NCBI GenBank assembly: GCA_020086605.1
Contig: JACBWW010000016.1
Span: 10,729,088 to 10,793,087, forward strand
Direction: 5' to 3'
Source: Lanius collurio
Taxonomy: Eukaryota > Chordata > Aves > Passeriformes > Laniidae
Length of the DNA: 64,000 nucleotides
Shown here: positions 48,261 to 58,445 of the stretch, in pieces
Numbering within the stretch: the first letter of the stretch is position 1
Layout of the letters: the number at the start of each line of letters is the position of its first letter
Program-made: the position numbers and the translations under genes
The notes under the pieces: generated by a model
What the model was told of the DNA's origin: nothing
Database searches by the model: none
The model's input: the letters and a program-made list of their open reading frames with translations, nothing else

Positions 48261-49842
48261 CCAAATAAAGAATACCAATTTTAACTAGATTATGGAACCG
48301 ATAGCAAAATTTAATTCTTTATAGTAACGTACTTGGACAAATAGCATTCACTCTATGGCATGTATTATAATTTATATTCATTGTTACCACTCACACTTTC
48401 ATGGCATGGATAAAATGGCAGTTGAATTAAATATGGGCCTGTAATAGACTTCAGAGTTTTAATCTTTATTAAGAAACTCTAATTGAATGCATAATTAGCT
48501 TTTCAGGGTCTAGGAAACTAGGTTTAATATCTATGTGGGCTGAAAACATAGATCAGGCATTTTTTTAAGAACATTTTTTATGAGTTTATTTTTTCGGAGA
48601 AATTATCTTGTAACATGGCTTGTATAAAAAGCCACTTCTTAACTTCATTGCAAGAAGCTACATTTGGAGGAGCAGTAGCAAGTTTTCTTGTGCTCTGAGT
48701 GCCCAAAGACAGCTCTTGCATTCTGGGTTGATAGTGAGTAATGCAATCTTCTTTCATTAAAGCAAGTCCAGATACCTTGTGCCTGTCCCCATTGAAACAC
48801 AAAGACAAAACAAGTCAATGTTTTTGAATAGCAGTGTGCCCCTTTCCTTCTGTGCTACTGTTCTACCATGCTCAGACACCTTAGTATCTTCATTGTTTTC
48901 CTCTGTGTTATTCTTGTGGTATGACTGCCATAAGCTCTGTATTTTGCTATTTCAGAGAGCAAGTCATTTTTTTAAGAGTGGAGAGTAATTTGGGTGCCTG
49001 CTCTAGGTTTTCGAAGGTGGTCAAGCATCCTTGTGATGTCTTAAGCTGACCATCTCATGCCATTGGTAATTCATAAAACTTTGATTCTTCTACCCTTCTC
49101 CTCAGTGGAAAAATCCCACTATTGTACTGTGGTTGATTAAACCTATAAAAATATCATTAGCTGAGGGATCTTCAAACCAAGCTCTGTCTCATATATGGTT
49201 ATATTTATCTTTAAAATGAATAGAATATCCACCCATAGTACTAGCATTTTAGAACTGTTATGCAAACATTCTATCCAGTGGTGTCTCAAGTATGGAAGGA
49301 ATTTTTACTGAGATTAATTACAGATTCAGGGAGTGTCAAATTCTGTGCTTCTGGTTTTCAGCAAAGAGAGTAGGTAAGTTCAGCCAGCTGAGGAACATTC
49401 AGTCTTCTGCTTTACCTGCACATAAATTCTGTGGTTCCCAGGCACTGAGCAGAGGTATATATTACTTTTTAAATAAGAAGTAATAAATTGAACAATTTCC
49501 GTTAGACACCTTTTACAATCTGCACTGGACTTGTGAGCACCTCCCACTGTGTGTCCAGCACTGGTATGTTTCTGTTTTCCTAGAGTTTCCTGTTATATTT
49601 TCTTGGTGGAAAGGGTAAGAGCCTGCTAACAGACTCTTTGCACGGCACACAACTGAAAATATTTATTAAGGAAACACATTTATTTTTACAGATCTGGGAG
49701 ATTAAGTTTTACTGCTTTAAGGGTACCCATGTTCCAAAGATTTGCTTCAATTTTCTGAATGTGTTTTTCAGTAAATATCCATTTGGAAATGGGAACCAAG
49801 TTTCTCTGGAAATGATGAAGAAAGGTTTGTTAGTCTTGTATG
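48261..49842. other. AT-rich non-coding DNA, nothing recognised
   Basis: No gene was supported. The left end (48260-48500) grades out of the enhancer-like block and may still belong to it, with TAATTAGC and TTAATTC-type cores. A 96-codon frame at 49638-49928 runs into the CR1 end and is not a gene. Confidence 0.5.
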
Positions 49843-49945
49843 TTTTGGGGATATGGTTTAGTGGTGAACATGTTGGTTGTGGGTTAACAATTGGACACAA
49901 TGATCTTAGAGGTCTTTTCCAACCTTAATGATTCTGTGATTCTGT
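49843..49945 (+). mobile_element. CR1 LINE 3' end, truncated
   Basis: A 5'-truncated avian CR1 copy. The run GGACACAATGATCTTAGAGGTCTTTTCCAACCTTAATG (49893-49930) is the standard CR1 3' UTR end, followed by the terminal ATTCTGTG ATTCTGT repeats (49931-49944) that CR1 carries instead of poly(A). About 100 bp are recognisable, so it is a dead copy. Moderate divergence suggests neither a very recent nor a very ancient insertion. Confidence 0.88.
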
Positions 49946-52900
49946 ACTTCAGAACTGCAGTCATTTAGAAGGAGATGAAATAAATGTTTTTACAAGAAAC
50001 TGCTGTTGCAGTTCATACATAGCTGTGTTGTTCCATGTAGAAACCATTCCCTTTGTTCCAGTAGACATTGACCAGATTTATAAAAACACTCAGGTGCTCA
50101 GGGTCACGGACAGAGTTGGGAGATATCAAAGATCCATCAGTCTTTGTGGCCTACATGTCCATTTGAGCCTGGGTTTAGGGATGACACTGTAGGCGTCACA
50201 CACACGCATGTTCCAATAATTGATTACATTATAAAACATCTACAAAGAAGTCATTAAGACGGTGTTCCTGTTAGAAATACCTATACTGTAATAGCACTGT
50301 GGTACTCCATATTCCCTTGTATATCACTGATCCTCTTATCAATTTCTCCAGTGCAAAAGCATTAAAAGCTTTTATTGCATATAGATCTTGGAAGTTCACT
50401 TTAAGGTCTGACCGTTAAACCAAGCTGTTTCCATCTATTTGTCTTCATTTGCAGTAATGGTTCTGTAGTTTGGTGCCTGCCTTCTGCAGTCCCAGTGTTC
50501 TCTGATTAGACTCCTGTGGACACCTGTGCAGATCACACTGCCATCTTTTCCTTTCATCTGAAAAAGCCCTACAGGGCCCTATATGTGGTACAGTGAAACA
50601 GTTTCTCAAAGTTACTTGTCTTATGTACAAAGGAAGACCATATGTCAAAACAGCTTTTTTTAAAAAAACCCTGAAACTGACTTTCCCTCTTTCTCAACCG
50701 AATCTGATCTTGGTGAGCATGTCCTTTTTTTGCCTTGTACGTTTTCCTAGGAGATTTGGCTTTTTTGAATCTCTATGAGGCAGAAATGGGATGAATCCAT
50801 AAGCAAAATTCAGCCAAAGCGGTAAGTTCCTTGGAAAGAAAAAGAGCCATAAAACCAATTTTAACTAATGAGTATATTCTGTGTCTGATTCACAGAAATT
50901 CTGTGCATGTATTAATATGCCTTTTAAAACAGAAAAGTGAATGTTTCTATAAGAGACATTGTATCAGTTTTGGCTGTGCTAAGGAGTATAGTTACTAGTA
51001 GATTATGTAGCCTGGCTGGAAGCTCAAACTCCCAACTTCACAGAGAAGAATGAGGCAAGATACTATAAAAGGAAATAATTTGTTTCTACAAGGAAGATGA
51101 AAGGGGAGGGAGAGATCACCTTCCTTAAATTATCCTTTACTAATATGGAAGATCTCTGGCCTGTTAGTATTTACACACCTACAGTGCAAATAATGCCCCG
51201 CTTATGAGAGGACTACAGTTAGTTTATATTCTGAATTTATTTTCCGGAGTTTTCAAAATAATATGTTTCTTACAATCAAGATTTTACAGCTTTCTTTAAT
51301 CATTTCTCACTAGACAGTATTGTTTGCAGTGCTGCTTTTTTCTACTTCAGTTTTTTTTCTGCATACTCCTTCAACAACCCTGATGCTAAATGGGTGAGGC
51401 AAGAGTAAGGTTAAGTATTTAAAAGGTAAGAAATGTCACACTTATAAAATCCCTCCAAGAAGCAACTCTTGACTACACTGTCAGCTACTATTTCTGAAGT
51501 ACAATTGTTATATCACTTCAGATAGTGTTGCATTTTGTGCTGTTGAACACTTTGTATATGCCAGAAAATCTGGCAAATTTATTATCTGTCTCAGCTTTTC
51601 AATGTGCATGAGCCAAAACTGCATTCATGACTACTGTAGCCTCTAACCACGGGTCTCTATACTGTTCTCATGGTCAGGGGCAAAGCATGGATTTGCTGAT
51701 CCACCAACATCTAAATACTTTCTAGTGAATAATTCTGTAAATCACAGCTGCTTTTCAGGTTCATTCTACATTGCAGGTATGACAATCCAAATTTCAAGCC
51801 TGGTTGCTGATCTGGGTAGCTATGATTAACTGTCAAGGACAAAACAAAGCTCTATGGGCTACAACTAAAATTATTTCTCAGGACTTAGCTATGGGCAAGA
51901 GAGAAAAATGTGCATTTATTCTATGTAGTGTTGTTTAAGAAGGGTTTCCAAGTGGCCCACAAATTTTTATTCAGTTGTATCAAATGTCACTGGAATGGAA
52001 ATTTATGTAACAGAAACATCCATGTGTTCTTTAAAGTGATTACTTATTGTTGTTTTTTAAATCTCTGTTATTACGGTAACTGTGCTTAAAATCACTGTTT
52101 TCATTGTTTGTGTTGGATGACCACACTGTAGGTTTTATTTTGTTATTGCTTACTGGTGGGTTTCTTACACCTTTCCCTGAAGCATCTTCCCTGCAGGAGA
52201 TAGAATGTAAGACTCAGTAGCCTGTAATCCTAAGCAATTCCTGTTATCCTAAGTTTGTGTACTGTATTGGAGCTTTGAAACTCTTGCATTAGATGGGATA
52301 CGGTTGTATTGCCCCAGGGATGCAAAGCTGAAGTACCAAAGGAATAAATTAACAGGATGTCGCATTAAAATAATTTTTCAACTCTAATTTAAGTAACTAG
52401 ATTAATGTGAGTTCATTTAGGAATACTTAAATATAACATAATCACATCTAAATGATGTACAATATCAACAATAATTAAGGTAGAAAAATCAAATTTATGT
52501 AAAAAGGAGTCTAGACTTTTAGTGTTTGTACACCTCAAATACATCTGTTGAAAGGAAGTAGAGTCAGAAGAGAATGCTTTAAATTCCAAATCATGCAGTA
52601 AACATGACTTTGACTCTTGGAGTCTGTGTAGGGAACTTTTTGAAACCTGACATTTTCTTCTGGCTTGTTCTCCATTACCAGAACTGGTCAAGCCCTTCAG
52701 TCCACTTGAAAGCACTGTAGAATTTCTGGTAAGTACTAAAGCAATGTGACCACAACCTATAATAATAATTCCAGAAAATATGTGTATATTCAGTGTTTTT
52801 TTAATGAGTGGTCCTATTTTATAAAATGTACAAATGGCACAGTAACTTTTGGCATGGATGTTTTAACAAAGCAACTTTTAAGGGTGAAGTGCAGAGGCAT

Positions 52901-54221
52901 GCCAGAAAAAAAAGAACTTTTGAAGCTTGTGATGTAAGAGAAGTAGACTAAATATATGATTGATAAAGTGGAAAAACTAATTTTCAAATGGTTTGTTGAA
53001 AAGCAAGGAATTACATTCACTGGAATAGGTCAGGTAACCCTGAGTATTAGCATTAATAATTCAGCCTGGGTAAACAGCAAAAATATCTATTTTAATTTTC
53101 CCAGAACAGATTTCTTCTATGTTTTAATTTTCTTACAAAGAAAAAATCCTGTTTACCTATCGAGGAAAATAATTCTCTAGGAGAGTGTCAATGATCTTTA
53201 CTGTGTACCATTTCATCTTACTGCAAAACAATTTTAAAATTTATTATTTGATTATTAATTATGACTATTAAGTAATTTTAATCATGAAGAACTAAAGTGA
53301 AAAATCCAAATAAAATTTGATAGGTTTGATGCTACATGAAAAAGCAAAAATTGTCCATAGACTGATGAAAACTTGCTGTTTGAAATGAGCATTTTTGTTA
53401 AGTTTGAAGACTTAAGGCTATAGGTGATTATTGCATTCCAGTGTCCAGTTTCCTGGAAGTTTACCTAATTTTAGTAGTTCTATTATATTGCACAGAATAA
53501 AGTCAGTTTCCTGTCTGCAAACTTTCTCTCTGTAACTGAGCAATCAGTTGTCTGAAATACAGGCTATTGACATGTAAGAGGAACAGACAGGTATTTAATC
53601 AAGACTCTGCTTAGATGGCAAGTGAAGCACTGCAGAATATTGCTCACTACTCTGTGTAGTGCATCTTAAAAGAGAATATTCACCTCTGTGCCAAATCTTC
53701 CATCATGTGAACTTTTGGATCCAGAGCTTTTCCATACCCCTGTTTAATTGGTGAAAGAAATTCAACACTGAACATGAACATCAGAGTGATTTATGGCCTA
53801 TTCAACAGTACTAGCATGGTAGTTTTGCAAAGGATGAGATCATAAGCAAGCAGAGACTTTGTCCTAATTAAACTATATATGGATACTGCGCCTAATATGA
53901 AAACAATCCAGAAGTAAATGAAGAGGTCTTTATTAGATTCTGTTCCTCAGAAGCTTGTTTGGTTTGCTGTTAATGCTCATCTTATGAGTGCTGTTGAGAG
54001 ATCTACTCTTAAAATATCTGCTATAGAAAAAGAAGAAAGAAATTATTGCTTGACTCTTTCTTAGATTGCAACCACAAACTCTTTTAAAGGAAAAGTAATG
54101 AAATAAGGAAAGCTAAGACAATGGGTGAAGAAAACATCAGTCAGAATAAAGAGGATAGAATGAGTTGGAGAATGTCAACAGTGGAGACTTCTGCTGAAGC
54201 TGCGCTCCTTTCCTGTGGGTT
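49946..54221. other. AT-rich non-coding DNA, no gene recognised
   Basis: No coding region was identified beyond a possible tiny exon at 52682-52728. Frames are up to 100 codons and unrecognisable. The AT-rich stretch near 53220-53300 has TAATTA-type cores, but these are expected at this composition. Confidence 0.5.
52682..52728 (+). other. Possible 47-nt exon (unassigned)
   Basis: A strong-looking acceptor (TTTTCTTCTGGCTTGTTCTCCATTACCAG ending at 52681, shown here only by its pyrimidine richness) and a donor TCTG|GTAAGT at 52729 bracket 47 nt. One frame is open and reads L-V-K-P-F-S-P-L-E-S from the third base. The other two contain stops. No gene was recognised. Such pairs also arise by chance in 64 kb. 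Confidence 0.2.
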
Positions 54222-54820
54222 TGTCATAGTTTAACCCACTTGGCAACTAAGCCCCACTCCCACACAGCTGCTTGCCCACTCTCCCACCCGCAGGATGGGG
54301 GAGAAAATCAGAAAAGTAATAGTCAGAAAACTCTTGGGTTGTGATGAAGACAGTTTAATAAGTAAAGAAAAAGCTGTGCATACAAGCAAAGCAAAACAAG
54401 GAATTTGTTCACTAATTCCCATGGGCAGGCAGATATTCGGCCATCTCCAGAAAGGAGGTCTCCATCAGGCGAAGTGGTTACTTGGGAAGACAAAAAGCCG
54501 TAACTCTGAACATGTTCCCCTTTCTTCTTCTTCCCCCAGATTTACATGCTGAGCATGATTTCATATGGTGTGGAATATCCCTGCGGTCAGTTAGGGTCAA
54601 CTGTCCCGTCTGTGTCCCACCCTGGCTTCTTGTGCGCCTCTAGTCTACTCACTGGCAGGGTGGGGTGAGAAGCTGAAAAAGCCATGATGCTGGGTAAGCC
54701 CTGCTCAGCAATAACTAAACCATCCCTGAATTATTAGTGCTGTTTTCAGCACAAGTCCAAAACACAGCCTCATATGATCTACCATGAAGAAAAATAACTA
54801 CTTTTGCCCAAAGCATTACA
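54222..54820. mobile_element. Solo LTR of avian ERVL type
   Basis: Begins TGTCATAGTTTAACCCACTTGG and contains landmarks of the common avian ERVL LTR: ATGGGGGAGAAAATCAG (54294-54310), GCTGAGCATGATTTCATATGG (54549-54569), GGAATATCCCTGCGGTCAGTTAGG (54572-54595), CTGCTCAGCAATAACTAAACC (54701-54721) and TTTTCAGCACAAGTCCAAAACACAGCC (54744-54770). No internal retroviral sequence flanks it, so it is probably a recombined solo LTR. Ends are approximate and no clear target duplication was seen. Frames inside are not genes. Confidence 0.85.
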
Positions 54821-55190
54821 AAGTGTCAGTTTGCTGTGAGCACAGGCGGGTATGTACAGAAGGCAGTAAAACTGTCCTGAAGTGCATTTCCCACACTACT
54901 GAAAAAAATAAGTCTTGCTAAAAAAAGGAAGTGACAACCCATGAACTGTTCCAGTGTTCTAATGCAGCAGATTTTCTCCTGTCAGGTATGAGATTTACAA
55001 ATGGAAGTATATGTGTGTGTCTAGGTTCAGTAGTGTCACCAAAGTGAGTCACCTCAAAAGAGAACAGTTGGTGGAAGTGCTGCATTCTCCTTGATGGAAG
55101 AAGCACCAGTTGGTGCCTGAGTATCTCTAGTTAGTTAATAGGAAACTTACTCAGAGACTCTGTCTGAGCCAGCTGTCTTTTAAGCGTGCT
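54821..55190. other. Non-coding DNA, nothing recognised
   Basis: Short unique stretch between the solo LTR and the coding-like minus-strand region. Only a short TGTGTGTGT run near 55011 stands out. Confidence 0.5.
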
Positions 55191-55192
55191 TC

Positions 55193-55997
55193 TTAAACAG
55201 ATTTCCCAATGCCTATCCCAGAGAGAGGCTGCCTAGGAGAAGGGTTATGTATGATACTAGCTGCTTTATCTGTGGGTGAATTGACTTGGTTTTCTTCCAT
55301 CAGCATAGCAACATCCAGTTCATAGAAAGTAAAATGTTTTACACTGTGACTGAGGTGATGCCTGTTACCCACAACTTCTATAGCATTTACCTTTGTTACT
55401 AACTCTGGCAAAATCTATTTTCCACTTTAGCTTCTCAGTAGTAAGTAGTAGTTATTCAAGGCCTAGATTCCATATTCATAAAATAACCAGCAGTATCATA
55501 GCCATTAAACTGTCAGTTTTCAGCAGGGCACTTGTGAAGTTACCTATGGCTTTCTGGCTTCCTCTAATGATCTCGTCCATCAGCTGTGTCTCTTGTGCCC
55601 CAGAAACTGCTGCCAATGGTGTGGCGGATGGAAAATTTGACATGTCTGTCATGTTGTGAAGCATGTGTAGGAGCTGGATTAAATGAAGAGAAGGTTGGCT
55701 CATCTGGCTGCCTACAGAGGCGCTTCAGGTTGGGGAAAGCTTTCTCTATATTAGCACTGCATAACTGGAAGAGAACAAAAGTAGAAGGCAAGGACAGCTT
55801 TGTGGTGAGGTAGGGAAAGGGAGGCAGCAGGGACTGGATGGAGTTGACTGAAGTGCATCTGCTGTTGGAGTGTAGGAATAGTAGTTCTTTTCAGTGCCAT
55901 ACTGGAGTTTTTGAGAACTTTTAAGGAAATAATTTACTGTCAGCTTTTTCAACCTTAGACTTCTAGCACACAGGCTTCTGCTAATGCTTGCAGGCAT
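55193..55997 (-). pseudogene. Coding-like minus-strand stretch, possibly a decayed ORF
   Basis: Four successive minus-strand frames tile this interval (55997-55746, 55791-55564, 55703-55476, 55411-55193) in shifting frames. Their products have less biased composition than chance frames elsewhere. One is serine/proline/threonine-rich and is followed by a stretch with the amphipathic segment Q-L-M-D-E-I-I-R-G-S-Q-K-A-I. This could be the remains of a transposase-associated or other protein with frameshifts, or simply chance in a locally GC-richer patch. I recognise no family. Confidence 0.2.
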
Positions 55998-55999
55998 TA

Positions 56000-56040
56000 G
56001 CTCTTCCTGCTTTTGGAAAAGCTCTTCCTGCTTTTGGAAA
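56000..56040. repeat. 21-bp tandem duplication next to a hairpin
   Basis: GCTCTTCCTGCTTTTGGAAA(A) occurs twice head to tail (56000-56020 and 56021-56040). Immediately left, CTAATGC-TTGCAG-GCATTAG (55981-56000) is a perfect 7-bp inverted repeat with a 6-nt loop. The hairpin may have promoted slippage. Confidence 0.9.
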
Positions 56041-56369
56041 GTTGGAGGGAGAATACAGAAGTAGAGGAGTGGTGTGGAAGTATCTGTCTGCCTGTGGATA
56101 AAAAGAGTGAGGCATCTTTCCCTCCCGTCTCAAACCTGAGTCTTTTGTGGAGCTCACACTAAGTTATAGGAAACTCATCTGAATAATTCTGTGCTCTGTG
56201 GATGTCAACTGCTTTTTTCAATAGATTTGTAATGTTCCCAAATACAGTGGTGATACAATGATAAGGTAAGCAATGAAAATTTCTGAAACATTTTAAGTAA
56301 AATGAGGGAGAGCTACCCTTAAAATTGCATTAATGAGAAGTCTTCCCTGGAAAATAATGGTGAGAGTTA

Positions 56370-56645
56370 TTTTTATGTAAATGCAGATTTTTGATGCCAA
56401 GACAATAAAGAAAAGCCGCAGTTAGTTCCATGAAGCTTGTATCGTATTGTCGGTGCTTGCCCATATGGAAAACATATAAATTGTCATGAAAACATGAAAA
56501 CGGCGCAATTTAGTAATGTTTTGAATAGGCTTTATAAATATCATATGTATTTTTAAATACATAAGTGATGCAGTTTTGAACACAAAAGAGCCACAGTTGT
56601 GGCAGCCAGATTTTGCTGTGTTCCCAGAGCAGCAAAATTAGCAGA
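56370..56645. promoter_or_regulatory. Candidate conserved non-coding block with retained CpGs
   Basis: AT-rich DNA that keeps CpGs in TTGTATCGTATTGTCGG (56439-56455), AAAGCCGCAG (56413-56422) and AAACGGCGCAATTTAG (56498-56513). It includes CCATATGGAAAACATATAAATT (56461-56482) and TTATAAATATCATATG. There is no simple repeat or transposon signature. CpG retention inside AT-rich, non-island sequence often marks constrained regulatory DNA. Not verified by alignment. Confidence 0.38.
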
Positions 56646-56735
56646 GCTGCAAATGAAGTTATTCAAAAGTTGAAAATTTGGAGTAAGTCAGAAGAAGTAT
56701 TAAGAGATTTGGTGGGAAACCAATAAAAGCTAAAA

Positions 56736-57362
56736 GTGGCACAAATATACATTCTTTTTTCTCACCATAGGTCAGAATTTGTGTGTGTGTTTCTAGATTT
56801 AACTGAGCTTTTTGTCTTTTGTATGAAGACTCAATCATTAAGCTTAACAATTTGGTGGCTGGAGCAAATTTTCAGCTCGTGTGTGGTTGAAGTAGTGCTG
56901 TTGTTGGGCAAAGGGTATAAATGTGGGCAGCTCTATGACCTTTCATTACATAATGTGCTTGTGTGGGTCTGGCGAGTACTAAGGCTGGGTCTAAAGGTTT
57001 GTTCTTACCCTGCTGTTAAACATATCAGTTGTAGAGAATATCAGAGCTCAATAGGTATGAATGGAAAAATGAGGCTGTGCTTGATGAGACTCTGGCTCCT
57101 TATGCAGAGAGGAGGAATCAAAAGCATCTTTGCCATTTTTTCCCCCTTACCTTATTCCACTATATGTCTTCCCCATATGTTTTGTGTTGAATTTGTGATA
57201 GCCTCAGTTTCAGAAAAAATAATTTTGGTCACTGTTGAGTATTATGGTGTGTGTATTTCAGTAATTGATGCAGGCCAGAGACTAGGAGGTGTTTGGCAAG
57301 CAGTAGAGTTATTTTGGGATCCACTGTGCCTGGGATTCCCTCACATGCTAATCATCCAGTAG
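56736..57362 (+). other. 208-codon open frame of unknown significance
   Basis: This is the longest frame in the window outside the CpG island and the N gap. The predicted product is rich in hydrophobic residues (L, V, I, F) and cysteine. It has several stretches that could pass as membrane segments, but no motif I recognise, no obvious signal peptide and no supporting splice sites. GC and CpG are not raised, and no Kozak-like context stands out. A chance frame is the most likely explanation, although its length is unusual for AT-rich DNA. Confidence 0.15.
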
Positions 57363-58377
57363 CTTTCTGCCAAAATCCCTTCTGACTTGATTCCCTGTTT
57401 GTAGAGTCAATAACATTCCTTTCCCTTCCACCTTGCATAAGCCCTTCCTTACGGAGTTTAAAGTCTCCAGAGCACATCACACATGCCTAGCTCAGTCTTG
57501 TAGTGCTACTCCAATGCACCTCCTAATGTATTAAATTGTCATTCACTGGTGTTCTGGGTCTTGAAAACAATGTCACCTGATTGTACTGGCTTAGCCTGTG
57601 TGTCTCCTGAGGCACTGTCTGAATGAGAATAGCTCACGTCTCTTCTCCACAAAGGCCAACTGGTGTGCAAACCCCACCTTTTTGTCTCTCCCTGTGGATT
57701 TGTGACCTACCAAATGGGGGTATTCCATCACTGGGGAAGCTGTGCTTCCAGCTGTGGATTTTTTACTGTTTTTCAGCCTGGTGCTATGAGTATCTGCTTC
57801 CAATGCCAGTGAAATCTAACTCAGAATGCCAGTGCTTTTAAAGTATGTTGTAGAGGGATTCTATGTTGGAGCCTTCTGAGAGGGAGGAAAGAGAGCATGC
57901 AATTAAAAAGTAGTAATTCTTGCTGTTAGTGACATGGCAATAATAACAATGTCTGTCTTTTAAAAGAATTCCAAGGAAGTCCTACTGATTCATATTTATA
58001 TAGAAATTGATATTGAAACATTTATTTCATAGCTAGTGGCTAAGGGATAAGATAAAATTCTGGTGCTGTATTTATATTGTGTTTTGCAGACATATCTAAT
58101 CTTCAGTGGCATGAGAAATGTTGTAGAAAAGTATGTCATCAAAAATTGCTTCAGCATCATGCTTAAAAATCTGTCCTCTGGAAAACAGGTCAGCTTTCAC
58201 TGTAGTTTATGGTAATACACACAGACACTACAGAGTATTTTATATCTTATAATGGAGATAGTATAGATAATAATATACTTTCATCTATTACTTTTATCAG
58301 ATCGTCTTATCTCCTTTGTGGCATCAAAAGCCTGTATTCAGAGAAGATTGAGACAGAAGTGTCTATTTAATACGCAC
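57363..58377. other. Non-coding DNA, nothing recognised
   Basis: No gene, RNA or repeat was identified. Frames are up to about 72 codons. Confidence 0.5.
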
Positions 58378-58445
58378 ATGAAGGGCCTGATTCTGTTTAC
58401 ATTGAAGTCAGTGGAGATTTCTGTCCTTGGTGGGAGCAGAAACAA
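58378..58445. repeat. Ancient amniote repeat fragment (CR1/L3-like)
   Basis: GGGCCTGATTCTGTTTACATTGAAGTCAGTGGAG (58384-58417) closely follows the old amniote repeat phrase 'gggcctgattctgatctcagttacactgaagtcaatgggag'. It is short and diverged, but the word order is distinctive. Confidence 0.55.

Noticed and set aside
50751..50821. 71-nt exon-like segment with good acceptor and GTAAGT donor
   Set aside because: All three frames contain stops; only a non-coding exon would be possible, and there is no other support.
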